Below are positions 1-6,042 of a stretch of DNA of 9,842 nt, piece by piece. A program made the position numbers and the translations under genes. The notes below the pieces were generated by a model that worked only from the letters and a program-made list of their open reading frames with translations, did not search any database and was not told the origin of the DNA. Within the stretch, counting starts at the first letter, position 1; each line of letters starts with the position of its first letter. This DNA comes from Clostridia bacterium (GTDB taxonomy: Bacteria > Bacillota > Clostridia > Oscillospirales > CAG-272): assembly GCA_017395715.1 (NCBI GenBank), contig JAFQNZ010000120.1, positions 1 to 9,842 on the forward strand, given 5' to 3'.

Positions 1-1014
1 GATCTCGGGGGCTTTATCGGTGAGGTCAACCGAGGTCTTACCGTCTTTGACCGAAAGTGTTAAGTTGACGGTTTCTTTCATGCCTTCAATTTTAACAGTC
101 AAAGCGCCGTCGATGAGGGGGCGTTTATCGTTTAAGAAAGCAAGAAGCGTTGAAAGCACTCTTTGCCAATTGAGCACGAGGAAGCATTCGTTGGAGATGA
201 TATTGACGTCCTCGGCGAGAACATCCACCTCACCGCCAAGGACATAATCATAGGCAGGGATAGCGATCGAGAGCTGACCGAGTGAGTCGATGGCAACAGC
301 AAGCATGGCTTGCGTCAGCGCGGGATCGAGCGGGCAAAATTCCGAGAACTGACGCTTGGAAACGTAATGCACCGCCCAGCCGACGAGTGTTTCACTTTGG
401 AAGAAAGCATACGGACGGGCGCGCCAGGAACAAAGAATGTCGTGCAGGTCTTCGCGGGGGCGCTCGGTGTAATAGGGTCTTTCGTGCATTTTTTCAAAAA
501 GGATATCGAGAAGGGCGGTATCATCTGCTTTGACTTCGCGCATGGTGATGCCCCTGCGGTCGGGGTTGACATACGAAACGGTTTTGGGTGTGATCGAAAA
601 ATACATCATGCCATCGCATTTTTCAAAGCCGAAATGCGCGTAGCGGTGGCGTCTGCCGCCAAGGACGGAAAAATCGATGTCATCTTTGACCATATCGTCA
701 ATGGCAGTTTTCATTAAGTCTTTCATAAAGCCCTCGCCGCGGTGGCGCGGATGGGTGGACACACTGCCGATGCCGCGCGCGGTGAGTATCTTGCCGTCTG
801 CGCGGAAGGTGAGCGGATAGGAGAGAACCGCGCCTACGATGCGGTCGTTATCGAGTGCAAAGTAGGTGTCTTTGTCGGTTTCGCGTCCGTCACGGTAAAG
901 CTTGGGTAAAAGGGTGGAGAACGAGGACGAGGGTGAGCCGTTCATGCCGAACACATAGTTGATAAAATCTATGTAGTCTTCATTGCTGTGATAGCCTTTT
1001 TGAATGATAGCCAT
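1..1014 (-). CDS. GNAT-family N-acetyltransferase, Eis-like (partial, C-terminus off left edge)
   Basis: An open frame of 338 codons runs from the ATG at 1014-1012 to the window edge without a stop. The N-terminal half is a GNAT fold. It shows the V-x-T-x-P-x-x-R-x-x-G pattern at about residues 85-95, with the acetyl-CoA pyrophosphate loop RHRGEG at 90-95, followed by the RYAHFGFE segment (124-131) typical of GNAT enzymes. A second GNAT-like part follows. The last visible part (about 290-338, ending in KIEGMKETVNLTLSVKDGK) resembles the SCP2-like C-terminal domain of the Eis family. Eis-type proteins are about 400 residues, so some 50-70 residues are probably missing. Known members transfer acetyl groups to amines, sometimes aminoglycosides or lysines, but the substrate here is unknown. 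The start is supported by GAAAGGA seven bases upstream. The gene is divergent from recG. Confidence 0.85.
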   Translation of the reverse strand, partial: MAIIQKGYHSNEDYIDFINYVFGMNGSPSSSFSTLLPKLYRDGRETDKDTYFALDNDRIVGAVLSYPLTFRADGKILTARGIGSVSTHPRHRGEGFMKDLMKTAIDDMVKDDIDFSVLGGRRHRYAHFGFEKCDGMMYFSITPKTVSYVNPDRRGITMREVKADDTALLDILFEKMHERPYYTERPREDLHDILCSWRARPYAFFQSETLVGWAVHYVSKRQFSEFCPLDPALTQAMLAVAIDSLGQLSIAIPAYDYVLGGEVDVLAEDVNIISNECFLVLNWQRVLSTLLAFLNDKRPLIDGALTVKIEGMKETVNLTLSVKDGKTSVDLTDKAPEI

Positions 1015-1021
1015 TTTGGTA

Positions 1022-1028
1022 TCCTTTC
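1022..1028 (-). promoter_or_regulatory. Ribosome binding site of the Eis-like gene
   Basis: On the minus strand GAAAGGA lies seven bases before the ATG at 1014. This fixes the start of the acetyltransferase. It begins only nine bases after the end of a strong hairpin (1038-1064), so the site should stay accessible unless the hairpin takes part in control. Confidence 0.75.
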
Positions 1029-1037
1029 TTTGTCTTT

Positions 1038-1064
1038 CTCGGCTGTTGCGGGGCAACAGCCGAG
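1038..1064. repeat. Perfect 12-bp inverted repeat (hairpin) in the Eis-like leader
   Basis: CTCGGCTGTTGC (1038-1049) and GCAACAGCCGAG (1053-1064) are perfectly complementary, separated by GGG. No T-run follows on either strand, so it is not a canonical intrinsic terminator. On the minus strand it falls five bases after the stop codon of the putative small ORF and nine before the acetyltransferase SD. A role in mRNA processing or stability, or as a protein-binding operator, is inference. Confidence 0.7.
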
Positions 1065-1068
1065 TGTG

Positions 1069-1341
1069 TTATGACATGGTTTTGTGATTTTGTTTTTTTC
1101 TTTTGTGACAGCAGTAGGAGAGAATCAGCGTGCCTGCGGCAAAAAAGAGGAGTGCTTTGACAAGCGGCAGGCTGAAATTCCCTTGGTAGGAGCAGGCAAG
1201 CAGGGGGTTTTTGTCATGCTTGTTTTGATACAAGGCGTGGCTTGTGTCAAAACGGCAGGACAGTATGGGAGAAAAACAGCATTTTGTGCACGCGCTCCCT
1301 GTTTTGATTGCTTTTTTTAATTTTTTTCCCGATAAAATCAT
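1069..1341 (-). CDS. Putative small Cys-rich single-pass membrane protein (doubtful)
   Basis: This is a 90-codon ORF starting at the ATG at 1341-1339, with GGAG six bases upstream (1348-1351). I do not recognise the protein. The N-terminal half is basic and carries a cysteine group (CTKCC around residues 19-23, another Cys at about 29). One hydrophobic stretch near residues 60-80 (LPLVKALLFFAAGTLILSYCC) is followed by a strongly basic tail (HKRKKQNHK), as expected of a membrane segment with a cytoplasmic positive end. A promoter lies upstream at 1410-1438, and the acetyltransferase follows 54 bases after the stop. Against it: the region is rich in inverted repeats, so the ORF may be chance reading through a structured non-coding or repeated element. 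An upstream in-frame TTG at 1419 would fall next to the -10 box and is unlikely. Confidence 0.3.
   Translation of the reverse strand: MILSGKKLKKAIKTGSACTKCCFSPILSCRFDTSHALYQNKHDKNPLLACSYQGNFSLPLVKALLFFAAGTLILSYCCHKRKKQNHKTMS
1222..1253. repeat. 13-bp inverted repeat with 6-base loop
   Basis: GTTTTGATACAAG (1222-1234) pairs with CTTGTGTCAAAAC (1241-1253) around the loop GCGTGG. The only non-Watson-Crick pair (T1229 with G1246) is a G-U wobble in a plus-strand transcript and an A-C mismatch in a minus-strand one. The foldback therefore fits plus-strand RNA slightly better, although the recognised promoter points the other way. It could equally be a DNA operator. Confidence 0.55.
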
Positions 1342-1366
1342 AGGAGACTCCGCCATTTGGATTTTG

Positions 1367-1399
1367 GGCGGAATTTCGGCAGAAAGTCGAAGTTCCGCC
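1367..1399 (-). promoter_or_regulatory. Leader hairpin that could switch with an SD-covering hairpin
   Basis: In the minus-strand transcript the leader begins a few bases after the predicted start. GGCGGAA (1399-1393) pairs with TTCCGCC (1373-1367), with an inner TTCG/CGAA stem and a nine-base loop, giving 11 pairs and one internal mismatch. The same TCCGCC can instead pair with GGCGGA at 1354-1349, which contains the GGAG of the putative small ORF. The two pairings exclude each other, as in translational attenuators and riboswitches. No known riboswitch class was recognised, so the regulatory role is inference. Confidence 0.4.
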
Positions 1400-1409
1400 T
1401 TGCGTTTAT

Positions 1410-1438
1410 AGTATAACAAAAAAAGCGGTATGATGCAA
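1410..1438 (-). promoter_or_regulatory. Sigma-A type promoter for the leftward (Eis-like) transcript
   Basis: On the minus strand the -35 box is TTGCAT (1438-1433) and the -10 box TATACT (1415-1410), spaced by exactly 17 bases. The -10 matches consensus at five of six positions; the -35 is weaker, with TTG kept. Transcription would begin near 1403. This gives the acetyltransferase a leader of about 390 bases, unusually long for a simple gene. Confidence 0.6.
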
Positions 1439-1456
1439 GGAAAATCTTTCTTTTCA

Positions 1457-1485
1457 TTGACAAAAGAGTCAAAATGTGTTATCTT
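1457..1485 (+). promoter_or_regulatory. Sigma-A type promoter for the recG operon
   Basis: A perfect TTGACA (1457-1462) is followed after 17 bases by TATCTT (1480-1485). Transcription would begin near 1492, leaving a leader of about 37 bases before recG. The -35 box sits inside a small inverted repeat, TTGAC-N6-GTCAA (1457-1472), which could be an operator. It is back to back with the leftward promoter, with 18 bases between the two -35 boxes. Confidence 0.65.
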
Positions 1486-1514
1486 TACTATGGATATGTA
1501 TTGATTTTACAATA

Positions 1515-1523
1515 AAGGGGGAG
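1515..1523 (+). promoter_or_regulatory. Ribosome binding site of recG
   Basis: AAGGGGGAG lies five bases before the ATG at 1529. It supports this start over the second in-frame ATG three codons later. Confidence 0.7.
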
Positions 1524-1528
1524 AGCGC

Positions 1529-3646
1529 ATGGTGACGATGAAAAGCCCTGTGACAAGCCTTGCGGGGATTGGTCCGAAAAAAGCGGAAATGTTTGCCAAA
1601 ATCGGCGTTCACACCGTGGGTGAACTTCTCAGGCGTTTCCCCCGTGCTTACCAAAACCGCGGCGACATTCGCACGCTTGCCGAGGCGGGCATGACTGGCG
1701 ATTATTGCGCGATGATGCTGACAGTTGGCACGCGCCCCTCGACAGCCCTCTTGAAAAACCGCATGACGCTCACCAAGTTTTCAGCGTTTGACGATACGGG
1801 CAAGTGCGAGGTTGTCTTTTTCAATCAGAACTACATCAAAGATGCGTTTGCCCTCGGCGCGACTTACCGCTTTTGGGGCAAACTGATCTATCAAAAAAAC
1901 AAATGGTCATTAACAGCGCCTCAGTTTGAGCCGTTTACAGGCGCACGCCCTTTGCCCGATTATGTGCCGGTGTATCCGCTTGGAGGCGGCATCGGTCAGA
2001 AAATGATGCGCGCGACGGTTGGCATTGCGCTTGCTTCTCTTGATGAGGTGCAGGATGTGATCCCCGAAGTCATAAGAAAAAAATACAATCTGCTGTCTTT
2101 ACAAGATGCGTTATATACCGTACACTCTCCCATGAATCCCGAACGACTTGCCGAAGCCAAGCGCTATTTTGTGTTTGAAGAGCTGTTTTTGTTCGCGCTT
2201 TCGGTGGCGCGTTCCCAAAAAGAATGCACGGGAGAAAAGGGTATTTTGCTAACGCTTTCGGATGCTGACATGAACGCGTTTTTGTCAGCGCTTCCGTTTA
2301 CTTTGACCGACGCGCAAAGTCGCGTGCTTTCGGAAATCCGCAAGGATCTTGCAAGCGGTTTTGCCATGCACCGTCTTGTAAGCGGTGACGTTGGCAGCGG
2401 TAAGACGGTGATTGCCGCGGCGGCTGCCTACATTGCCGTGAAGAGCGGGTATCAGGCTGCCATGATGGCGCCTACCGAGATCTTGGCGCGCCAGCACTAC
2501 AATGACTTGGCTCCGCTGTTCTCCTCGCTCGGTATCCGTGTTGGGCTTTTGGTGGGCAACATGACGCCTGCAAAAAAGCGAAAGGTGCATGAGGATGCCG
2601 CAAGAGGCGAGCTTGATTTTGTGATCGGCACGCACGCGCTTCTTACCGAGTCGATGCAGTTTCGCGCGCCTGCTTTGATGATTACCGACGAACAGCACCG
2701 TTTCGGTGTAAAGCAGAGGGCTGCCCTTGCCGAAAAGGGCGAGAATTTACACGTACTCGTGATGAGCGCAACGCCGATTCCCAGAACACTTGCGCTTGTG
2801 TTATACGGTGACCTTGATATTTCAACGATCAATCAGCTTCCGCCGAAGCGGCAAAAGGTTTCAACCTTTCTCGTTGACGAAAGCTATCGCGCAAGACTCA
2901 ACGGCTTTATCAAAAAGCAAGCCGACGAGGGGCGGCAGGTGTATATCGTTTGCCCTGCGATTGAAGACACCGCCGACGATGAAGACGAAGGCGGTCAGCT
3001 TGTGACGATGGGTGGCGAAGTGATCGACAAAAAGCCGCTGCGCCGCGCGGTGGAGTATGCAAAAGAACTCTCACTTGCCATGCCGACGGTTTCGGTCGGG
3101 TGCTTGCACGGCAAAATGCCCGCGCAGGAAAAAGACCGCGTGATGGCGGCATTTGAAGAGGGAAGGATCTCGGTGCTTGTTTCCACCACGGTGATTGAAG
3201 TGGGCGTGAACATTCCCAATGCCACCTTGATGGTGATTGAAAACGCCGACCGCTTTGGGCTTTCACAGCTCCATCAGCTGCGCGGACGCGTGGGACGCGG
3301 CGCATATAAATCTTGGTGCATTCTCGTGAGTGACAGCGAAAACGAAGATTCGCTCCGCCGTATGCGCGCCCTTTGCGAGACGAATGACGGTTACCGCATT
3401 GCTGAATTTGACTTGGCGCAAAGAGGTCCGGGTGACTTTTTTGCCTCCGAAGAGAGTAACCGCCAAAGCGGAGAATTCAAGTTCCGCGTGGCATCGCTTT
3501 GTGATGACACCGAACTGTTATCGAGTGCGTTTGCCGAGGCAACACGCGTGATCTCACAAGATCCCGAACTTTTGGCAGAAGAAAACAAACCACTGAAAGA
3601 AGCGTGCGATGCGTTTGCATTCGCCGGTAAGAACACGCTTTCATAA
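1529..3646 (+). CDS. recG: ATP-dependent DNA helicase RecG
   Basis: The protein has 705 residues and covers the whole RecG family. It is a monomeric SF2 translocase that remodels stalled replication forks and Holliday junctions by branch migration. The N-terminal wedge/OB-fold part (about 1-240) opens with the helix-hairpin-like LAGIGPKKAEMFAKIG. The helicase core shows Walker A GDVGSGKT (286-293), the RecG-type Walker B DEQHRFGV (387-394), motif III SATPIPRT (413-420) and motif VI QLRGRVGRG (583-591). The C-terminal part keeps the family's FDLAQRGPGDF segment. An acidic stretch of about 20 residues beyond the usual length lies after CPAIED (about 481-506). It is the first gene of an operon with prmC, 19 bases downstream. 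E. coli RecG is 693 residues. Confidence 0.97.
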   Translation: MVTMKSPVTSLAGIGPKKAEMFAKIGVHTVGELLRRFPRAYQNRGDIRTLAEAGMTGDYCAMMLTVGTRPSTALLKNRMTLTKFSAFDDTGKCEVVFFNQNYIKDAFALGATYRFWGKLIYQKNKWSLTAPQFEPFTGARPLPDYVPVYPLGGGIGQKMMRATVGIALASLDEVQDVIPEVIRKKYNLLSLQDALYTVHSPMNPERLAEAKRYFVFEELFLFALSVARSQKECTGEKGILLTLSDADMNAFLSALPFTLTDAQSRVLSEIRKDLASGFAMHRLVSGDVGSGKTVIAAAAAYIAVKSGYQAAMMAPTEILARQHYNDLAPLFSSLGIRVGLLVGNMTPAKKRKVHEDAARGELDFVIGTHALLTESMQFRAPALMITDEQHRFGVKQRAALAEKGENLHVLVMSATPIPRTLALVLYGDLDISTINQLPPKRQKVSTFLVDESYRARLNGFIKKQADEGRQVYIVCPAIEDTADDEDEGGQLVTMGGEVIDKKPLRRAVEYAKELSLAMPTVSVGCLHGKMPAQEKDRVMAAFEEGRISVLVSTTVIEVGVNIPNATLMVIENADRFGLSQLHQLRGRVGRGAYKSWCILVSDSENEDSLRRMRALCETNDGYRIAEFDLAQRGPGDFFASEESNRQSGEFKFRVASLCDDTELLSSAFAEATRVISQDPELLAEENKPLKEACDAFAFAGKNTLS

Positions 3647-3650
3647 ACAA

Positions 3651-3659
3651 AAAAGGGGG
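3651..3659 (+). promoter_or_regulatory. Ribosome binding site that decides the prmC start
   Basis: AAAAGGGGG ends six bases before the ATG at 3666, the normal SD distance. An in-frame ATG at 3660 directly abuts the G-run and is too close. An earlier in-frame ATG at 3609 lies inside recG with only a weak GAAAGAAG upstream. Confidence 0.6.
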
Positions 3660-3665
3660 ATGAGG

Positions 3666-4454
3666 ATGGCTTTTGACATGATGGATCTTGAATCAAGGCT
3701 TTTGCAAGAATATTATACCAAAGCAGCACTTTGCGGTGATGAACTCACGGAAGCTGTCCGCGCGGCAAAAAAGAAAATCGCCGAAGGATGCCCCCTTGCC
3801 TATATCATCAAGGAGCAGGCGTTTTACGATCTTGTTTTTTACGTGGACGAGAGGGTATTGATCCCGCGCCCCGATACGGAAAGACTTGTGGAAAAAGTCC
3901 TTCGCTTTTTGCCGAAAAACGCGCGCTTTCTTGACCTTGGTACGGGAAGCGGCTGTATCCCCGTAACGCTCTTGAAACACCGCCCCGATGCAGTCGGTAC
4001 GGCGCTTGACCTTTCGCCCGATGCGCTTAGTGTGGCAAAGACAAACGCAGAGCGTATAGGGGTGAGCGACCGCTTGGCATTCAGAGAGGGCGATATGACG
4101 AAGAATCCGTTTGCGGATGAAACCTTTGACGCAATCATATCGAACCCGCCCTACATTCCGCGCGAGGTTATGAAAAAATACCCCTCGCTTTCTTACGAGC
4201 CCGAAATGGCGCTTGACGGCGGCATTGACGGCATGGATTTTTACCGCGCGATTCTTTCGCAGTATCGTAACAACCTAAAAGCAGGCGGCGGATTCTTTTT
4301 CGAGATCGGATTCGATCAAGGCAATGCGATGCTCACCCTTGCCGAAACCCTCGGCTATACCTGCGAAATTTACAAAGACTACGGGAAAAACGACCGCGTG
4401 GCGGTGCTTTTTCCTCTGACAAAGGAGATTTGCCATGAAAATACAGGTGCTTGA
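3666..4454 (+). CDS. prmC: Peptide chain release factor N5-glutamine methyltransferase PrmC (HemK)
   Basis: The protein has 262 residues. PrmC transfers a methyl group from S-adenosylmethionine to the glutamine of the GGQ motif in RF1 and RF2, which aids translation termination in the cytoplasm. The motifs read in order: IPRPDTE (66-72), the SAM-binding DLGTGSG (90-96) and the catalytic NPPY (160-163). A YEPEMALDGGIDGMDFYRAI segment then follows, which is diagnostic for the family. The catalytic domain is complete, but the N-terminal release-factor-binding helical domain is short: NPPY sits about 20 residues earlier than in E. coli PrmC. Choosing the ATG at 3609 would restore length (281 residues) but overlaps recG and lacks a good SD. 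The 3' end overlaps cimA by 20 bases, which suggests translational coupling. Confidence 0.93.
   Translation: MAFDMMDLESRLLQEYYTKAALCGDELTEAVRAAKKKIAEGCPLAYIIKEQAFYDLVFYVDERVLIPRPDTERLVEKVLRFLPKNARFLDLGTGSGCIPVTLLKHRPDAVGTALDLSPDALSVAKTNAERIGVSDRLAFREGDMTKNPFADETFDAIISNPPYIPREVMKKYPSLSYEPEMALDGGIDGMDFYRAILSQYRNNLKAGGGFFFEIGFDQGNAMLTLAETLGYTCEIYKDYGKNDRVAVLFPLTKEICHENTGA
4421..4428 (+). promoter_or_regulatory. Ribosome binding site of cimA inside prmC
   Basis: AAAGGAGA lies six bases before the ATG at 4435, within the last codons of prmC. This near-consensus site sets the cimA start and the 20-base overlap of the two genes. Confidence 0.75.
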
Positions 4455-6006
4455 TACCACTTTGCGTGACGGTGCGCAAGGATTTGGGGTGTCCTTTACC
4501 GAGCATGACAAAAGAAAGATCATCAAGAGCCTTGATGCACTCGGTGTGGATTATATCGAGGCGGGGAACTTTGCGCTGGAAGAGGATATGAAGATCTTTG
4601 ACAGTGTGGAAACACTGGCGCTGACCTCTGCCGAGATCGTGGCGTTTGGCGCGACCTGCCATCCTTATACGAGTGCCAAGGATGATGAGGCACTGAAGCG
4701 GATTGCACACACGGATGTCCGCTGTGTTTCGATTTTCGGCAAGGCGAGTCTTTCTCATGTGAGAGAAATTTTACGCACCACACCTGAGGAGAATTTACGC
4801 ATCATCCGCGATACTGTTTTGTTTTTGAAAGAAAACGGCAAGAGAGTCTTTTTTGACGCCGAGCATTTCTTTGACGGCTATTCGGACGATGCGCCCTATG
4901 CGCTCTCTGTTCTGAAGGCGGCTGAAGAAGCGGGTGCTGAGGTCATCACGCTTTGTGATACCAACGGCGGTATGCTGCCCGACATTGTGGGCATGGTAAC
5001 CGAGCGCGTGAAAGAACTGTTCCCGAATACGGCGATTGGCATTCACTGCCACAACGACCTCGGCATGGCAACGGCTTGCACGCTATCAGGTGTGCTTGCG
5101 GGGGCATCACACGTGCAGGTGACAGTCTCCGGCATTGGTGAGCGTTGCGGAAACGCCAACCTTTCTACCGTTTTGCCGCTGTTACAGCTGAAGATGGGAT
5201 ACCAATTGATCCCGAAAGAAAATCTTGAAAAACTGACCGCCACCGCGCGTTATATCAACGAGGTTGCCAACCGTTCGTTTGACGAAAGCGAGCCGTTTGT
5301 GGGCGGCTCGGCATTCTGCCACAAGGCAGGCATGCACGTGGATGCGGTGAATAAGAATCCCGCTTCGTTTGAGCACATTGAGCCCTCGCTTGTGGGCAAC
5401 GAAAGAAACACGTTGATCTCCTCGCTTTCGGGCAGAAGCGCGATTTTTGCGAAACTCCGCGAGATCTTTCCCGAGGCGACCAAAACTTCGCCTGCCGTTT
5501 CGGCGGCGGTTGAGAGAATCAAGGCGCTTGAAGCCGAAGGCTACCGCTTTGAGGATGCGGAAGCATCTTTGACACTTCGTCTTTCCGAAACCTGGACGGG
5601 AAAAGACCAAAACAAGTTTTTTGAACTCAAGAATTTCCGTGTGATGATCTCGGAATCGCAAAATGCGACCGAGCCGATGTGCTCGGCACAGATCAAAATA
5701 GCGGTGGGCGGCGCGGACGAGATCACGGCCGCCGAAGGAGAGGGCCCTGTGAACGCGCTTGACCTCGCCCTTCGTAAGGCACTCACCCGTTTTTATCCGA
5801 GCATTGCGGGTATCCGTCTTTGCGACTACAAGGTGCGCGTTTTGGATTCGGGCAGCAATACGGCCTCCAAGGTTTTGGTACGCGTCAGCACCACCGACAA
5901 CAGCACGGTGTGGCGCACGGTGGGCGTTTCTCCCGACATCATTGACGCCAGCTGGCAAGCCCTTTCGGATTCGATGGTTTATTTTTTGGAAAAGCAAGGA
6001 CTATAA
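4435..6006 (+). CDS. cimA: (R)-citramalate synthase CimA
   Basis: The protein has 523 residues. CimA condenses acetyl-CoA with pyruvate to give (R)-citramalate, the first step of the threonine-independent route to 2-oxobutyrate and isoleucine. The DRE-TIM (HMGL-like) barrel shows DTTLRDGAQG (7-16), the metal-binding GIHCHND (202-208), a VSGIGERCGNANL segment and the HKAGMH loop (296-301). The C-terminal LeuA-type allosteric/dimer domain ends with LCDYKVRVLDSGSNTASKV and VGVSPDIIDASWQAL, which is typical of citramalate synthases. The opening TLRDGxQG rather than the TLRDGEQ of 2-isopropylmalate synthase, plus the tail, favour CimA over LeuA. The active-site neighbourhood reads IEAGNF where many CimA proteins have IEGGWPG, a mild divergence. 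No other isoleucine or leucine gene is adjacent. The gene sits between prmC (overlapping) and ddl (36 bases). Confidence 0.9.
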   Translation: MKIQVLDTTLRDGAQGFGVSFTEHDKRKIIKSLDALGVDYIEAGNFALEEDMKIFDSVETLALTSAEIVAFGATCHPYTSAKDDEALKRIAHTDVRCVSIFGKASLSHVREILRTTPEENLRIIRDTVLFLKENGKRVFFDAEHFFDGYSDDAPYALSVLKAAEEAGAEVITLCDTNGGMLPDIVGMVTERVKELFPNTAIGIHCHNDLGMATACTLSGVLAGASHVQVTVSGIGERCGNANLSTVLPLLQLKMGYQLIPKENLEKLTATARYINEVANRSFDESEPFVGGSAFCHKAGMHVDAVNKNPASFEHIEPSLVGNERNTLISSLSGRSAIFAKLREIFPEATKTSPAVSAAVERIKALEAEGYRFEDAEASLTLRLSETWTGKDQNKFFELKNFRVMISESQNATEPMCSAQIKIAVGGADEITAAEGEGPVNALDLALRKALTRFYPSIAGIRLCDYKVRVLDSGSNTASKVLVRVSTTDNSTVWRTVGVSPDIIDASWQALSDSMVYFLEKQGL

Positions 6007-6025
6007 ATAGCAAAAACAATATAAC

Positions 6026-6033
6026 AAGAGGTG
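6026..6033 (+). promoter_or_regulatory. Ribosome binding site that decides the ddl start
   Basis: AAGAGGTG lies nine bases before the ATG at 6043. An in-frame GTG at 6031 overlaps this site itself, so the later ATG, which begins MAKIKLCCLFGG, is preferred. Confidence 0.6.
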
Positions 6034-6042
6034 TTGGTTTCT

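Noticed and set aside
310..717. 135-residue plus-strand ORF
   Set aside because: It is antisense to the Eis-like acetyltransferase, which shows a clear GNAT motif. It has no SD or recognisable domain.
1084..1320. 78-residue plus-strand ORF in the divergent region
   Set aside because: It has no SD, promoter or recognisable sequence. It is antisense to another doubtful ORF.
1270..1327. Possible plus-strand terminator (AAAACAG/CTGTTTT, then T-runs)
   Set aside because: The stem is seven bp of mostly A/T pairs with a 19-base loop, and the T-tract begins several bases away. No plus-strand gene ends there.
3609..3665. Upstream extension of prmC
   Set aside because: The ATG lies inside recG with only a weak GAAAGAAG before it. 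The GGGGG six bases before 3666 is much better.
5182..5997. 271-residue minus-strand ORF
   Set aside because: It is wholly antisense to cimA, rich in Arg and His as expected of a shadow frame, with no motif.
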